Shown here piece by piece: positions 42,073 to 50,928 of a stretch of DNA of 64,000 nucleotides (positions are counted from its first letter, which is position 1; each line of letters opens with the position of its first letter). A model generated the notes under the pieces. That model was not told the origin of the DNA, ran no database searches, and worked only from the letters and a program-made list of their open reading frames with translations. The position numbers were made by a program, and so were the translations under genes. The stretch is from Enhydrobacter sp. (GTDB lineage: Bacteria > Pseudomonadota > Alphaproteobacteria > Reyranellales > Reyranellaceae): NCBI GenBank assembly GCA_026126105.1, contig JAHCJV010000004.1, forward strand, positions 1 through 64,000, read 5' to 3'.

Positions 42073-43281
42073 ATGCAGCAATCCGCGCCAGAGGGTGCAA
42101 TGACGACCACGACGGATATCGGATCGGCCTATTATCTCAAGCGAGCGACTTACAACGCACGGCTCACCGAAGTCGGACGCGGCACGCCGATGGGCGAACT
42201 GCTGCGCCGTTACTGGCATCCTGTCGGCCTTGCGGGGGATGCGGGCACGACGCCGCGGCCGGTGAAGATCCTGGGCGAAGAGCTCATCCTGTTCCGCGAC
42301 GGACAGGGCCGCCCGGGCCTCGTCTATCCACGGTGCTGCCATCGCGGCACGACGCTCTTTTACGGCAAGGTCGAAGAGCGCGGCATTCGCTGCTGCTATC
42401 ATGGCTGGCTTTTCGATGTCGAAGGTCATTGCCTCGAAATGCCGGCCGAGCCCAACCCGACCGGGCCGCAGTGCCAGAGGGTGCGCCAGCCCTGGTATCC
42501 GGCGGAGGATCGCTATGGTCTGGTCTTCGCCTATCTCGGGCCGCCGGAGAAGCGGCCGGTGCTGCCGCGCTACGAATGCCTCGAGGTCATAGGGCCGGGC
42601 GAGTTCGTCGAAGCCGACGATTCGAGCATCGGCTCCGGCGGAATTGCGATCGCCCCCTGTAACTGGCTGCAGCACTTCGAGAACGTCGTCGATCCGTATC
42701 ATGTGCCGATCCTGCACGGCTCCTTCAGCGGTGCGCAGTTCGTCGAACAGATGTCGGCTTTCCCGAAGGTGAAGTTCGAGTACGGCCCGATGAGCGTGAA
42801 GGCAACCTCGGTGCGCCCGGGACCAGGTGGCAAGAGCTTTCGCCGCGTCACGGAGGCCGTGATCCCGACCCTGCGCGTGGTGCCCAATCCGCAAGTTGCG
42901 CAATACGGATGCGTCGAGTCGATCGGCTGGACCTTGCCGATCGACGACACCCATTACCGCATCTATGTCGCTGGACGCGTCACGGAGAAGGGCGATCTCA
43001 CCAAGTTCAAGTCACGGTACAATGGCAAGAGCTGGGCCGAGCTGACGCCGGAGGAGCATCAGCGGTTCCCCGGCGATGCCGAGGCGCAGGTCGGGCAGGG
43101 GCCGATCACCTTCCACTCGGAGGAGCACCTGATGACCTCCGACCAGGGCATCGCCATGCTGCGCCAGATGTTCCAGCGCCAGCTCGAAGCGTTGGCTGCC
43201 GGCAAGGACCCGGTCGGCGTGGCGTTCGACGAAAAGGACGCCTACGTGACGTTCGACGCCGGCCAGTATCTCGACGATTGA
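42073..43281 (+). CDS. Rieske-type aromatic ring-hydroxylating oxygenase, large subunit
   Basis: A 402-residue oxygenase component. The Rieske [2Fe-2S] ligands are Cys88 and His90 in PRCCHRG, and Cys107 and His110 in IRCCYHGW. The mononuclear iron motif is DPYHVPILHGS (His210, His215), preceded by NWLQHFENVVD. It would hydroxylate an aromatic or heterocyclic ring using electrons from a separate reductase, which is not encoded here. The ATG at 42073 or 42100 could start it. A LigB-type ring-cleavage enzyme follows 16 nt later. Confidence 0.92.
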   Translation: MQQSAPEGAMTTTTDIGSAYYLKRATYNARLTEVGRGTPMGELLRRYWHPVGLAGDAGTTPRPVKILGEELILFRDGQGRPGLVYPRCCHRGTTLFYGKVEERGIRCCYHGWLFDVEGHCLEMPAEPNPTGPQCQRVRQPWYPAEDRYGLVFAYLGPPEKRPVLPRYECLEVIGPGEFVEADDSSIGSGGIAIAPCNWLQHFENVVDPYHVPILHGSFSGAQFVEQMSAFPKVKFEYGPMSVKATSVRPGPGGKSFRRVTEAVIPTLRVVPNPQVAQYGCVESIGWTLPIDDTHYRIYVAGRVTEKGDLTKFKSRYNGKSWAELTPEEHQRFPGDAEAQVGQGPITFHSEEHLMTSDQGIAMLRQMFQRQLEALAAGKDPVGVAFDEKDAYVTFDAGQYLDD

Positions 43282-43297
43282 AACCGGAAAGCATTCC

Positions 43298-44302
43298 ATG
43301 GCGCGGATCGTCCTCGGAATCGGATGCTCGCATACGCCGATGCTCAACGTCGGGCCGGAAGAGTGGCCGCTCTTCGAGCAGCTCGACCGGCGGCGCTCGC
43401 ACCTTCACAAGGACGGGCGGCCCGCGACCTTCGACGAGCTGCTGGCGATCGCGCCGTCGTCGCTGCAGGCCGAGCTTTCTCCGGAAAAGCACGCCGAGCG
43501 TCATGCGGAGGCGATGGCGGCGCTCGGTCGGCTGAATGAGACGCTGATCGCGGCGAAGCTCGACGCGCTCGTCGTTGTCGGCGACGACCAGAAGGAGATC
43601 TATCACGACGACCACATGCCGAGCATCCTGGTCTATCGCGGCGAGACGATCGCCAACGTGCCGAACCGCACGCGGGCAACGGACGCCGATGTGGCCTGGC
43701 GGCCGGATTGGGCGAAGCGCGCATCCGCCCGGTACTACGAAGAGAGCGAGACGCGGCACTATCCGGTCCACGCGAGGCTGGCCAACCATCTCATCGCCGG
43801 ACTGATCGATCGCGAGTTCGACGTTGCGACCGCCAATGCCTTGCCCGAGGGAGAAGGCGAGGGGCACGCATTCGGCTTCGTCCACCAGCGCATCATGAAG
43901 GGGGCGGCGATCCCGGTCGTGCCGGTGTTCCTCAACACCTACTACCCGCCAAATCAGCCGTCGCCCCGACGCTGCTACAAGCTCGGCCAGGCGATTCGCC
44001 ACACGATAGAGGGATACCGGGAAGACCTTCGTGTCGGGGTCGTCGCGTCAGGCGGTCTCAGCCACTTCACCATCGACGAGGAACTAGACGGCGAGGTCAT
44101 TCGAGCACTCCGCGAAAAGGACGCCAGCGCACTGCAGTCGTTGCCGCGCGAGCAGCTCAATTCGGGAAGTTCAGAAATCCGCAACTGGATATGCGCGGCC
44201 GGCGCGCTCGATCATCTCGACCTGCAGTGGGTGCAGTACGCGCCAGGCTATCGAACGCCTGCGGGAACCGGAACCGGCCTGTGCTTCGCTCATTGGGCCT
44301 GA
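43298..44302 (+). CDS. LigB-family extradiol ring-cleavage dioxygenase
   Basis: A 334-residue catalytic subunit of the class III extradiol dioxygenases, related to protocatechuate 4,5-dioxygenase beta. His12 in GIGCSHTPML, the acidic/His segment DDQKEIYHDDHMPS, and the GGLSHFTIDEELDGEV block near the end are the expected iron and active-site regions. It probably opens the ring of the diol produced by, or related to, the product of the upstream Rieske oxygenase. No alpha subunit is adjacent. Confidence 0.9.
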   Translation: MARIVLGIGCSHTPMLNVGPEEWPLFEQLDRRRSHLHKDGRPATFDELLAIAPSSLQAELSPEKHAERHAEAMAALGRLNETLIAAKLDALVVVGDDQKEIYHDDHMPSILVYRGETIANVPNRTRATDADVAWRPDWAKRASARYYEESETRHYPVHARLANHLIAGLIDREFDVATANALPEGEGEGHAFGFVHQRIMKGAAIPVVPVFLNTYYPPNQPSPRRCYKLGQAIRHTIEGYREDLRVGVVASGGLSHFTIDEELDGEVIRALREKDASALQSLPREQLNSGSSEIRNWICAAGALDHLDLQWVQYAPGYRTPAGTGTGLCFAHWA

Positions 44303-44314
44303 AACGACCTGGCG

Positions 44315-45358
44315 CTACAAGTCGGCTCCAACCGCGTCGGCCACCGAAGTGAACCGGTCGCGGGCGAGGAGGGCGGCCAGTTCGTCCTTGATGCGGCGGA
44401 CAAGCGGCGGGCCTTCGTAGACCAGCATCGAGTAGAGCTGCACGAGGGACGCGCCGGCGCGGATCTTCGCATAAGCGTCGGCGCCTGAGCCGACGCCGCC
44501 GGTGCCGATCAACGGAAACCGCTTCTCGACCCGTCGCGCGGTCTTGCGCAGGACCTCGGTCGAGAGCGCCATGAGCGGCGCACCCGACAGGCCGCCGGCC
44601 TCGTTGCGCCGCGCCGAACGCAAGGAGCCTGGACGTTCCAGGGTCGTGTTGCCCACGATGATGCCGTCCATGCGCAGGTCGCGACAAACGGCGACGACGT
44701 CGTCCAGGTCGTCGTCCGTGACGTCGGGCGCGATCTTGACCAGCAGCGGCACCGGCTTTGCGGCGATGGCGTCCTGCACGCGTTTCAACAGGTCGGCGAG
44801 TTGCAGACGTCCCTGCAGGTTGCGCAGGCCAGGCGTATTGGGCGAGGAGACGTTGCAGACGAGATAATCGGCGTACGGCGCGAGCGCAGCCGCACAGGTC
44901 ACGTAGTCGTCCTTGCGTCTGAGGCTGTCCTTGTTGGCACCGATGTTCACACCGACGAAACCCTGACGAGGGCGGGCGCTCAGCCGCGCGCGAACGGCGT
45001 TCAGGCCCTCGCCGTTGAAACCCATTCGATTTATTACGCCGCGATCCTCGCCGAGTCGGAACAGCCGCGGACGGGCATTGCCCTCCTGCGGCTTCGGGGT
45101 GACGGTGCCGATCTCGACGAAGCCGAAACCGAGGCCAAGCATGGCGTCGGGCACTTCCGCGTTCTTGTCGAATCCCGCCGCAAGGCCGATCGGGTTCGGG
45201 AGCGTTCGGCCCCAGACCGCCACGGCCAGCGACGGCGGATCCGGCTGTCGGTTACGCCGTACCAGACCGCTCTTCAGGGCGCGGATCGTGAGGCCGTGTG
45301 CGGTCTCGGCGTCGACCCGCGAAAACAGGAAATCGGCAGCCCTGTACCAACCGGCCAT
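44315..45358 (-). CDS. pyrD: Dihydroorotate dehydrogenase (quinone), class 2
   Basis: A 347-residue FMN enzyme of pyrimidine synthesis, membrane-associated and quinone-linked. Key segments are LPNPIGLAAGFDKNAEV, INRMGFNGEG, and CNVSSPNTPGLR, whose serine (171/172) is the class 2 catalytic base. LVKIAPDVTDDDL and LIGTGGVGSGADAYAKIRAGA also match. The N-terminal helical part (WYRAADFLFSRVDAETAHGL) is present. It is the third gene of a minus-strand group beginning with parE. Confidence 0.96.
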   Translation of the reverse strand: MAGWYRAADFLFSRVDAETAHGLTIRALKSGLVRRNRQPDPPSLAVAVWGRTLPNPIGLAAGFDKNAEVPDAMLGLGFGFVEIGTVTPKPQEGNARPRLFRLGEDRGVINRMGFNGEGLNAVRARLSARPRQGFVGVNIGANKDSLRRKDDYVTCAAALAPYADYLVCNVSSPNTPGLRNLQGRLQLADLLKRVQDAIAAKPVPLLVKIAPDVTDDDLDDVVAVCRDLRMDGIIVGNTTLERPGSLRSARRNEAGGLSGAPLMALSTEVLRKTARRVEKRFPLIGTGGVGSGADAYAKIRAGASLVQLYSMLVYEGPPLVRRIKDELAALLARDRFTSVADAVGADL

Positions 45359-45362
45359 GCGT

Positions 45363-45926
45363 CTAGCGGCGCGAGCCGCCGGTTTGCGGACGCAGGCCCA
45401 TCGCGTCGCTGAACACCACCGGGAAAAGCTCGCGGAACAGTTCACCAATGCGTGGATCGTTCGGGCCCGAGGCTTCGGTCCAAGCCGTGGTCTGCGACAA
45501 AGCGAGGTCGTTGCGGCAATATACGGCCTGCATGTAGACGCGACCCGGCGTACCGGCCTGGAAGCGCGGTTTGTCGCCGGCGCAGACCGCGTACGCCCCC
45601 ATATCGTTGGCAGGGTCGAACATCAGCACCAGACGATAGTCCGGGCGGGGTGGCTCCGGCGGCTGCTCGTAAGTGAAGGTCAGACGAGGCTGCGGCTTGT
45701 TGGCCTGCATCTGGGCGAGCAGCTGCCCCGCTGCCTGCTCCATCGCCAGGCTGGGGAAGGGGTTGCCGAGAAGCACGACCCGGAAAGGCTTGCCATCGGC
45801 GGCCGCGAAGAACTCGCGGTAGTCATACTGCGGCGCATACTGCGTCCCGCCGATGGTCGCGGCCAGGGCAGCGACCGGCAGAACCGAGAGGGCGAGCGTG
45901 GTCGCGAGCTTCGTCAGGGCGGTCAT
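45363..45926 (-). CDS. Secreted protein of unknown function
   Basis: A 187-residue protein with a clear Sec signal peptide (LATTLALSVLPVAALA, cleavage near residue 22). The mature region contains YDYREFFAAADGKPFRVVLL, DYRLVLMFDPANDMGAYAV and AVYCRNDLALSQTTAW. I do not recognise the family. It is probably periplasmic. Its ATG directly follows the parE stop (TAGATG), and pyrD starts 4 nt after its stop. Confidence 0.78.
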   Translation of the reverse strand: MTALTKLATTLALSVLPVAALAATIGGTQYAPQYDYREFFAAADGKPFRVVLLGNPFPSLAMEQAAGQLLAQMQANKPQPRLTFTYEQPPEPPRPDYRLVLMFDPANDMGAYAVCAGDKPRFQAGTPGRVYMQAVYCRNDLALSQTTAWTEASGPNDPRIGELFRELFPVVFSDAMGLRPQTGGSRR

Positions 45927-47942
45927 CTAGACATCCAGATCATGGGCGAACTTGGCGTTCTCCTGAATGAAAGCGTAGCGCTTCTCGGGCTTTCGGCCCA
46001 TCAGATCCTCGACGAGCGTGCGTGTCCGCATCTCCTCGCGCCGCTCATCGGAATCGGTCGCTGTCGGCACGTCGACCTTGAGCAGGACGCGTCTTGTGGG
46101 GTCCATCGTGGTTTCGCGCAGATGGACCGACTGCATCTCGCCAAGGCCTTTGAAGCGGGTGATGTCGGCCTTGCCGCCGAACACCGTGCGCAGCAATTCA
46201 TCTCGCTGCACTTCGTCCTGCGCGTATTCGGTCCGGCCGCCTTTCGTGATCCGGAAAAGCGGCGGCTGGGCGAGGAAGAGATGGCCGTTCTCGATCAGCT
46301 TCGGCATCTCGCGGTAGAAGAACGTCATCAGCAGCGAGGCGATATGCGCGCCGTCGACGTCGGCGTCCGTCATGATGATCACCCGCTCGTAGCGCAGCCG
46401 CTCGTCGTTGTAGTGGGCGCCCGTGCCGCAGCCCAGCGCCTGGATGAGGTCCTGCACTTCCTGGTTCTCGCGCAGCTTGTCGGCGGACGCGCTGGCGACG
46501 TTCAGGATCTTGCCGCGCAGGGGCAGGATCGCCTGGGTCTCGCGATTGCGCGCCGCCTTGGCCGAGCCGCCGGCCGAATCGCCCTCGACGAGGAAGATCT
46601 CGGTGCCGACGGACGAAGAGTTGCTGCAGTCGGCGAGCTTGCCGGGCAGGCGGAGCTTGCGTGTCGCCGTCTTGCGCTGCTGTTCGCGGTCCTGTTTGCG
46701 CCGCAGCCTCTCCTCGGCCTTGGCGACGACGTGCTCGAGCAGGACGGTACCGGCTTCCTTGTCGCCGGTCAGCCAGTGCTCGAAATTGTCGCCGATGATC
46801 GTCTCTACCAGCTTGGTCGCCTCGACGCTGACCAACTTTTCCTTGGTCTGGCCCTGGAACTGCGGCTGCTCGATGAACACCGACACGAGACCGGCGGCGC
46901 CGTCGATCACGTCATCGGCCGTGATGATCGATCCCTTGCGGTTGCCGGTGAGATCGGCATAGCGCTTCAGGCCGCGCAGCAGGGCGCTGCGGAAGCCCGA
47001 TTCGTGCGTGCCCCCTTCGATCGTCGGCACGGTGTTGCAGTAGGAGCGGACGAAGCCTTCCTCGTCATTGGGCCACCACACCGCCCACTCGACCTTGCCG
47101 CCCGCCGAGCCATTGCTCTCGCTCTTCGCCTCACCGGCGAAAGGCTGCGGCACGACGGTCGGTCGCTCGCCGATCTCCGAGACGAGGTAGTCCTTCAGGC
47201 CGCCAGCGAAGTGGAACGTGTCTTCCTCGGGGATCGAACCGTCCTTGGGCAGAACGCTCTTGTCGCATTTCCAGCGGATCTCGACGCCGCGGAACAGATA
47301 GGCCTTGGAGCGCGCCATGCGATAGAGCCGCTCGGGCGCGAATGTCTGCTTGCCGAAGATCTCATGATCGGGATGGAAGATGACGGTCGTGCCGCGCCGG
47401 TTGGGGGCAGGACCGGCCGACTTCAGCTTCGACGTCGGCTTGCCGCGCGAGAATGTCTGCATCCAGGACTGACGATCGCGCGCGACCTCGACGACCAGCT
47501 CGTCGGACAGGGCATTGACCACCGAGACGCCGACACCGTGCAGGCCGCCTGAGGTCGCATAGACCTTGCTGTTGAACTTGCCGCCCGAATGGAGCTTCGT
47601 GAGGATGACTTCCAGGGCCGAAATGTTCTTGTACTTCGGATGCGGATCGACCGGCATGCCGCGACCGTTGTCGCGTATCAGGACCTTGTTCCCGGCCAGC
47701 AACTCGACATGGATGGTGTCGGCGTGGCCCGCGACGGCCTCGTCCATGGCATTGTCGAGCACCTCGGCGACCAGATGGTGCATCGCGCGCTCGTCGGTGC
47801 CGCCGATATACATGCCAGGGCGCTTGCGAACGGGCTCCAGCCCCTCCAGCACCTCGATGTCGGCCGCGGTGTAGGAATTGTCCTTGGTCGCCGCGGCACG
47901 CTTGCCGCCCGACGCTCCGAATAGGTCGCCGTTCTTCGCCAT
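45927..47942 (-). CDS. parE: DNA topoisomerase IV subunit B
   Basis: A 671-residue ATPase subunit of topoisomerase IV, which decatenates chromosomes. The GHKL ATPase domain (EVLDNAMDEAVAG, VLIRDNGRGMPVD, TSGGLHGVGVSVVNALS) is followed by the transducer and the TOPRIM domain (FLVEGDSAGGSAK, IIMTDADVDGAHIA) and the C-terminal RFKGLGEMQ motif. ParE rather than GyrB is supported by the shorter length and the EIFLVEGDSAGG-SAK context. The ATG at 47942 opens the family N-terminus. The partner parC is not in the window. Confidence 0.93.
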   Translation of the reverse strand: MAKNGDLFGASGGKRAAATKDNSYTAADIEVLEGLEPVRKRPGMYIGGTDERAMHHLVAEVLDNAMDEAVAGHADTIHVELLAGNKVLIRDNGRGMPVDPHPKYKNISALEVILTKLHSGGKFNSKVYATSGGLHGVGVSVVNALSDELVVEVARDRQSWMQTFSRGKPTSKLKSAGPAPNRRGTTVIFHPDHEIFGKQTFAPERLYRMARSKAYLFRGVEIRWKCDKSVLPKDGSIPEEDTFHFAGGLKDYLVSEIGERPTVVPQPFAGEAKSESNGSAGGKVEWAVWWPNDEEGFVRSYCNTVPTIEGGTHESGFRSALLRGLKRYADLTGNRKGSIITADDVIDGAAGLVSVFIEQPQFQGQTKEKLVSVEATKLVETIIGDNFEHWLTGDKEAGTVLLEHVVAKAEERLRRKQDREQQRKTATRKLRLPGKLADCSNSSSVGTEIFLVEGDSAGGSAKAARNRETQAILPLRGKILNVASASADKLRENQEVQDLIQALGCGTGAHYNDERLRYERVIIMTDADVDGAHIASLLMTFFYREMPKLIENGHLFLAQPPLFRITKGGRTEYAQDEVQRDELLRTVFGGKADITRFKGLGEMQSVHLRETTMDPTRRVLLKVDVPTATDSDERREEMRTRTLVEDLMGRKPEKRYAFIQENAKFAHDLDV

Positions 47943-48048
47943 GGTGCTTCTTGTCTTCTCGGCCGCGCGAGGGGTCCGCTGGATGGCCGGTTGGTCATCC
48001 GTATGGTAGGAAAACCGTTGAAAAGCAACCACATCCGGTGGGGAATTG

Positions 48049-48423
48049 ATGTCCGAAATGCCGCGCGACCCGATCGTCCGGACCGTGCCCCAACCGGCCG
48101 ACATGAACGGAAACGGTGACATTTTCGGCGGCTGGGTGCTGTCGCAGATGGACATCGCCGGCGGCACCCTGGCTGCCCGGGTGGCCAAGGGGAGGGTGGC
48201 GACGGTCGCCATCACCGCCATGACCTTCGTCCAGCCGATCAAGGTCGGCGACCTCGTCTCGATCTACGGCGAGGTCAGCAAGGTTGGCCGCAGCTCGATT
48301 ACGATCGCCCTCGAGACGATCGTGCAGCGCAGGCTCGATCCGACGCCGATCCAGGTGACTCACGGCACGTTCGTGTTCGTGGCGATCGATGACGACGGCA
48401 AGCCGCGCCAGGTGGCGTCGTGA
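48049..48423 (+). CDS. Acyl-CoA thioesterase (YciA-like hotdog fold)
   Basis: A 124-residue single hotdog-domain thioesterase. Family features are VPQPADMNGNGDIFGGWVLSQMDIA, with Asp and Gly of the active site, and AITAMTFVQPIKVGD. It hydrolyses acyl-CoAs in the cytoplasm. The ATG at 48049 follows GGTGGGGA. It is divergent from parE, and its TGA overlaps the GTG of the next gene. Confidence 0.92.
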   Translation: MSEMPRDPIVRTVPQPADMNGNGDIFGGWVLSQMDIAGGTLAARVAKGRVATVAITAMTFVQPIKVGDLVSIYGEVSKVGRSSITIALETIVQRRLDPTPIQVTHGTFVFVAIDDDGKPRQVAS

Positions 48424-49100
48424 GGATCGTCGGCATGAAAATCGCAGGGGCTATGCTGGCGGCGGCCGTGGCTGTCGCTCCGATCGCTGCTGCCGCGCAT
48501 CCGCATCTCTGGATTTCGCAAAGCCTAGGGGTCGTCGTCGAGAACGGAGCCTACACCCACGTCGAGATAGAATGGAAATTCGACCCCCATGCCAGCGAGG
48601 ATGAGATTCCGGCAATCGACGAAGACAAGGACGGCCGGCTCTCCGAGGAGGAGATCCGCCTGCTGGTCCGCGACATGATGCCCGAGCTGCAGAAGAGCGG
48701 CTTTCTCACGTGGCTCAACACCGGCGACAAGGATTTCCGCCCCCCGAAGGTGCCGGCTTTCGATGCGCGCATCGACAACCCGGCGAGCTTCACGCCACCG
48801 GCGTGGGATCGCGGCGCAGGCGATGGCGAAAGGATGCCCGACAACAAGACGCAGACGATGTTGCTGCCGCCGAAGGCCACTCAGCTGCGAAACCTCGTCT
48901 ACACGATGCGCTTCGAGCTGCCGCAGCCGGCAAAGTCGTTCTCGATCACGACCTACGAGCCGAACGACGAGATGCGGATCGAGGTCGACAAGGAGTCGCT
49001 GCCGGCCGGCTGCACGCTCGACAGGCATTCGACCTACAAGTCCGAATACGTTCCTGGCCAGCCGGTGTTCGCAGACAGGGTGACGTGCCGCCTTCCTTGA
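48420..49100 (+). CDS. DUF1007 family exported protein with EF-hand-like loop
   Basis: A 226-residue protein with a signal peptide ending near AAAAH and the hallmark HPHLWIS just after it. A loop DEDKDGRLSEEE around residues 68-79 matches an EF-hand calcium-binding loop. DUF1007 proteins are periplasmic and are often linked with metal transport, although the function is not established. The GTG at 48420 overlaps the thioesterase stop by 4 nt; an ATG at 48435 is the alternative. Confidence 0.88.
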   Translation: MRIVGMKIAGAMLAAAVAVAPIAAAAHPHLWISQSLGVVVENGAYTHVEIEWKFDPHASEDEIPAIDEDKDGRLSEEEIRLLVRDMMPELQKSGFLTWLNTGDKDFRPPKVPAFDARIDNPASFTPPAWDRGAGDGERMPDNKTQTMLLPPKATQLRNLVYTMRFELPQPAKSFSITTYEPNDEMRIEVDKESLPAGCTLDRHSTYKSEYVPGQPVFADRVTCRLP

Positions 49101-49975
49101 CGCCTCCGGCTCCAGCGTACCGGCCGTGGCTCGGCATCTTCTTCATGTCCGTGGCCTGCGCGCTGTTCCCGGTCCAGAACGCCGTCGTCAAGCTGCTGAC
49201 CGGGATCTACCCCTTCCAGGAAGTGGTCTGGGTCCGGCTCGCCGTGCACCTGGCCCTGATGTGCGTGATCTTCCTGCCGCGCCGCGGGCTGGCGCTCCTG
49301 CGCACGCGAGCGCCATTGCAGCAGGCCATCTGCTCGGCCGGCCTGCTCGGCGCGACGTTCTTCTTCTTCAGCGCGGCGAAGTCCATCGGCGTCACCGAGG
49401 CGATCGCTATTTCCTTCATCTCGCCGCTCGTCGTGACGTTCCTCGCCTGGCCGATCCTCGGCGAGCGCATCACGTTCGTTCGGCTGGCTTCAGTCGTCAT
49501 CGGCTTCGCGGGCGTGCTGATCGTCATCCGCCCGGGCACTTCGGTGTTTCAATGGGCGTCGCTGCTGATCGTCGCGAGCGCGGTGTCCTATGCCGTCTAT
49601 CAGATCGTCGTGCGCCGGGTGGCTGCGGTCGATTCGCCGGCCACCACCGCCTTCTACAGTGCCCTCGGCTGCACGCTGGTGGCGTCGCTGTTCGTGCCGT
49701 TCAACTGGAAGACGCCGGAAAACTGGGGCGACCTGCTGCTGATGCTCTCGCTCGGTGTCTCGGGCGGCTTCGGCCATTACTGCGTGGCCCGCGCCTTCAG
49801 CTATGCCCCGGCCAACCTGATCGCGCCGCTGAACTATACGCAGATGATCGGCTCGGTGATCGTTGGCTATCTGATGTTCGCGGAAGTGCCGGATTTCTAT
49901 ACCTGGATCGGCAGTGCGGTCATCATCGTGGCTGGCCTGCTCGTCGGCTGGCAGAGCCGCAACAAGAAGAGTTGA
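49085..49975 (+). CDS. DMT superfamily (EamA) transporter
   Basis: A 296-residue transporter with about ten hydrophobic segments in two EamA domains (FFMSVACALFPVQNAVVKLL, ICSAGLLGATFFFFSAAKSI, IAISFISPLVVTFLAWPILGE; YAPANLIAPLNYTQMIGSVI, YTWIGSAVIIVAGLLVG). The GTG at 49085 overlaps the end of the DUF1007 gene by 16 nt. It is not closely similar to the EamA protein at 41085. Substrate unknown. Confidence 0.9.
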   Translation: MPPSLTPPAPAYRPWLGIFFMSVACALFPVQNAVVKLLTGIYPFQEVVWVRLAVHLALMCVIFLPRRGLALLRTRAPLQQAICSAGLLGATFFFFSAAKSIGVTEAIAISFISPLVVTFLAWPILGERITFVRLASVVIGFAGVLIVIRPGTSVFQWASLLIVASAVSYAVYQIVVRRVAAVDSPATTAFYSALGCTLVASLFVPFNWKTPENWGDLLLMLSLGVSGGFGHYCVARAFSYAPANLIAPLNYTQMIGSVIVGYLMFAEVPDFYTWIGSAVIIVAGLLVGWQSRNKKS

Positions 49976-49986
49976 AGGAGGAATGG

Positions 49987-50904
49987 ATGCCCTACCTCGT
50001 TGCTGCCGACCTGCCGACGGGTTCGGCAGGTTCGCGCTTCCGGCGCCTGTTCGAACGTCCGGGAATCCTGCAGATGCCCGGCACGCATAACGGCCTCGCC
50101 GCGCTGCAGGCCAGGGCGGCCGGCTTCGAGGCGCTCTATCTCTCGGGCGCGGCGATGTCGGCCTCGATGGGCCTGCCCGATCTCGGCGTCATCACCGTCG
50201 ACGAGGTCTGCTTCTTCATCCGCCAGGTGGCGCGCAGCGGGCTGCCGGTGCTGGTCGACGGCGACACAGGCTACGGCGAGGCGCTCAACGTCATGCACAT
50301 GGTGCGTGCCTTCGAGGAGGCGGGCGCCGCGGCGGTGCATGTCGAGGACCAGCTGCTGCCCAAGAAATGCGGCCACCTCAATGACAAGAAGCTGGCCGAT
50401 GCGCGCGACATGGCGGCCAAGGTCGCGGCCGCCGCCCGGGCCAGGCGCCATCTCTTCCTGATCGCGCGCACCGACGCGGCGGCGAGCGAGGGCATCGACG
50501 GCGCCGTGGCGCGCGCGAAGCTCTATCTGCAGGCCGGCGCCGACGCGATCTTTCCCGAGGCGCTGACCACCGCCGAGATGTTCCGCGCGTTCGCCAAGGC
50601 GATGCCCGGCGTGAAGCTGCTCGCGAACATGACCGAATTCGGCCGCACGCCGTTCTTCACAGCCTCGGAGTTCGAGGCGATGGGCTATCGAATGGTCATC
50701 TGGCCGGCATCGGCGTTCCGCGTCGCCAACAAGGCGCAGGCGAAGCTCTACGCCGCCATCAGGCGGGACGGTGGCACGCAGAACATGATCGGCGAAATGC
50801 AGACCCGCGCCGAGCTCTACGAGACGATCGGCTACCACGCGTACGAAGCGCTCGACGCCTCGATCGTGCAGACGGTAGTGCCCCAGGGCATGCCGCAGCG
50901 GTAA
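49987..50904 (+). CDS. Isocitrate lyase/PEP mutase family protein (PrpB-like)
   Basis: A 305-residue C-C lyase-type barrel. Core motifs are GILQMPGTHNGLAALQARAAGFEALYLSGAA, LPVLVDGDTGYGEALNV (metal-binding Asp), AAAVHVEDQLLPKKCGH (catalytic Cys in the KKCGH loop) and FLIARTDA. It is most like methylisocitrate lyase or carboxyvinyl-phosphonate mutase relatives. No other methylcitrate-cycle gene is adjacent, so oxaloacetate or another 2-methylmalate-type substrate is possible. It is convergent with the amidase gene. Confidence 0.88.
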   Translation: MPYLVAADLPTGSAGSRFRRLFERPGILQMPGTHNGLAALQARAAGFEALYLSGAAMSASMGLPDLGVITVDEVCFFIRQVARSGLPVLVDGDTGYGEALNVMHMVRAFEEAGAAAVHVEDQLLPKKCGHLNDKKLADARDMAAKVAAAARARRHLFLIARTDAAASEGIDGAVARAKLYLQAGADAIFPEALTTAEMFRAFAKAMPGVKLLANMTEFGRTPFFTASEFEAMGYRMVIWPASAFRVANKAQAKLYAAIRRDGGTQNMIGEMQTRAELYETIGYHAYEALDASIVQTVVPQGMPQR

Positions 50905-50928
50905 TTTCCGCTCAGGACGACAGGAGGA

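Noticed and set aside
45015..47552. 845-codon plus-strand open frame opposite pyrD and parE
   Set aside because: It mirrors parE, pyrD and the secreted-protein gene, which all have full family motifs on the minus strand.
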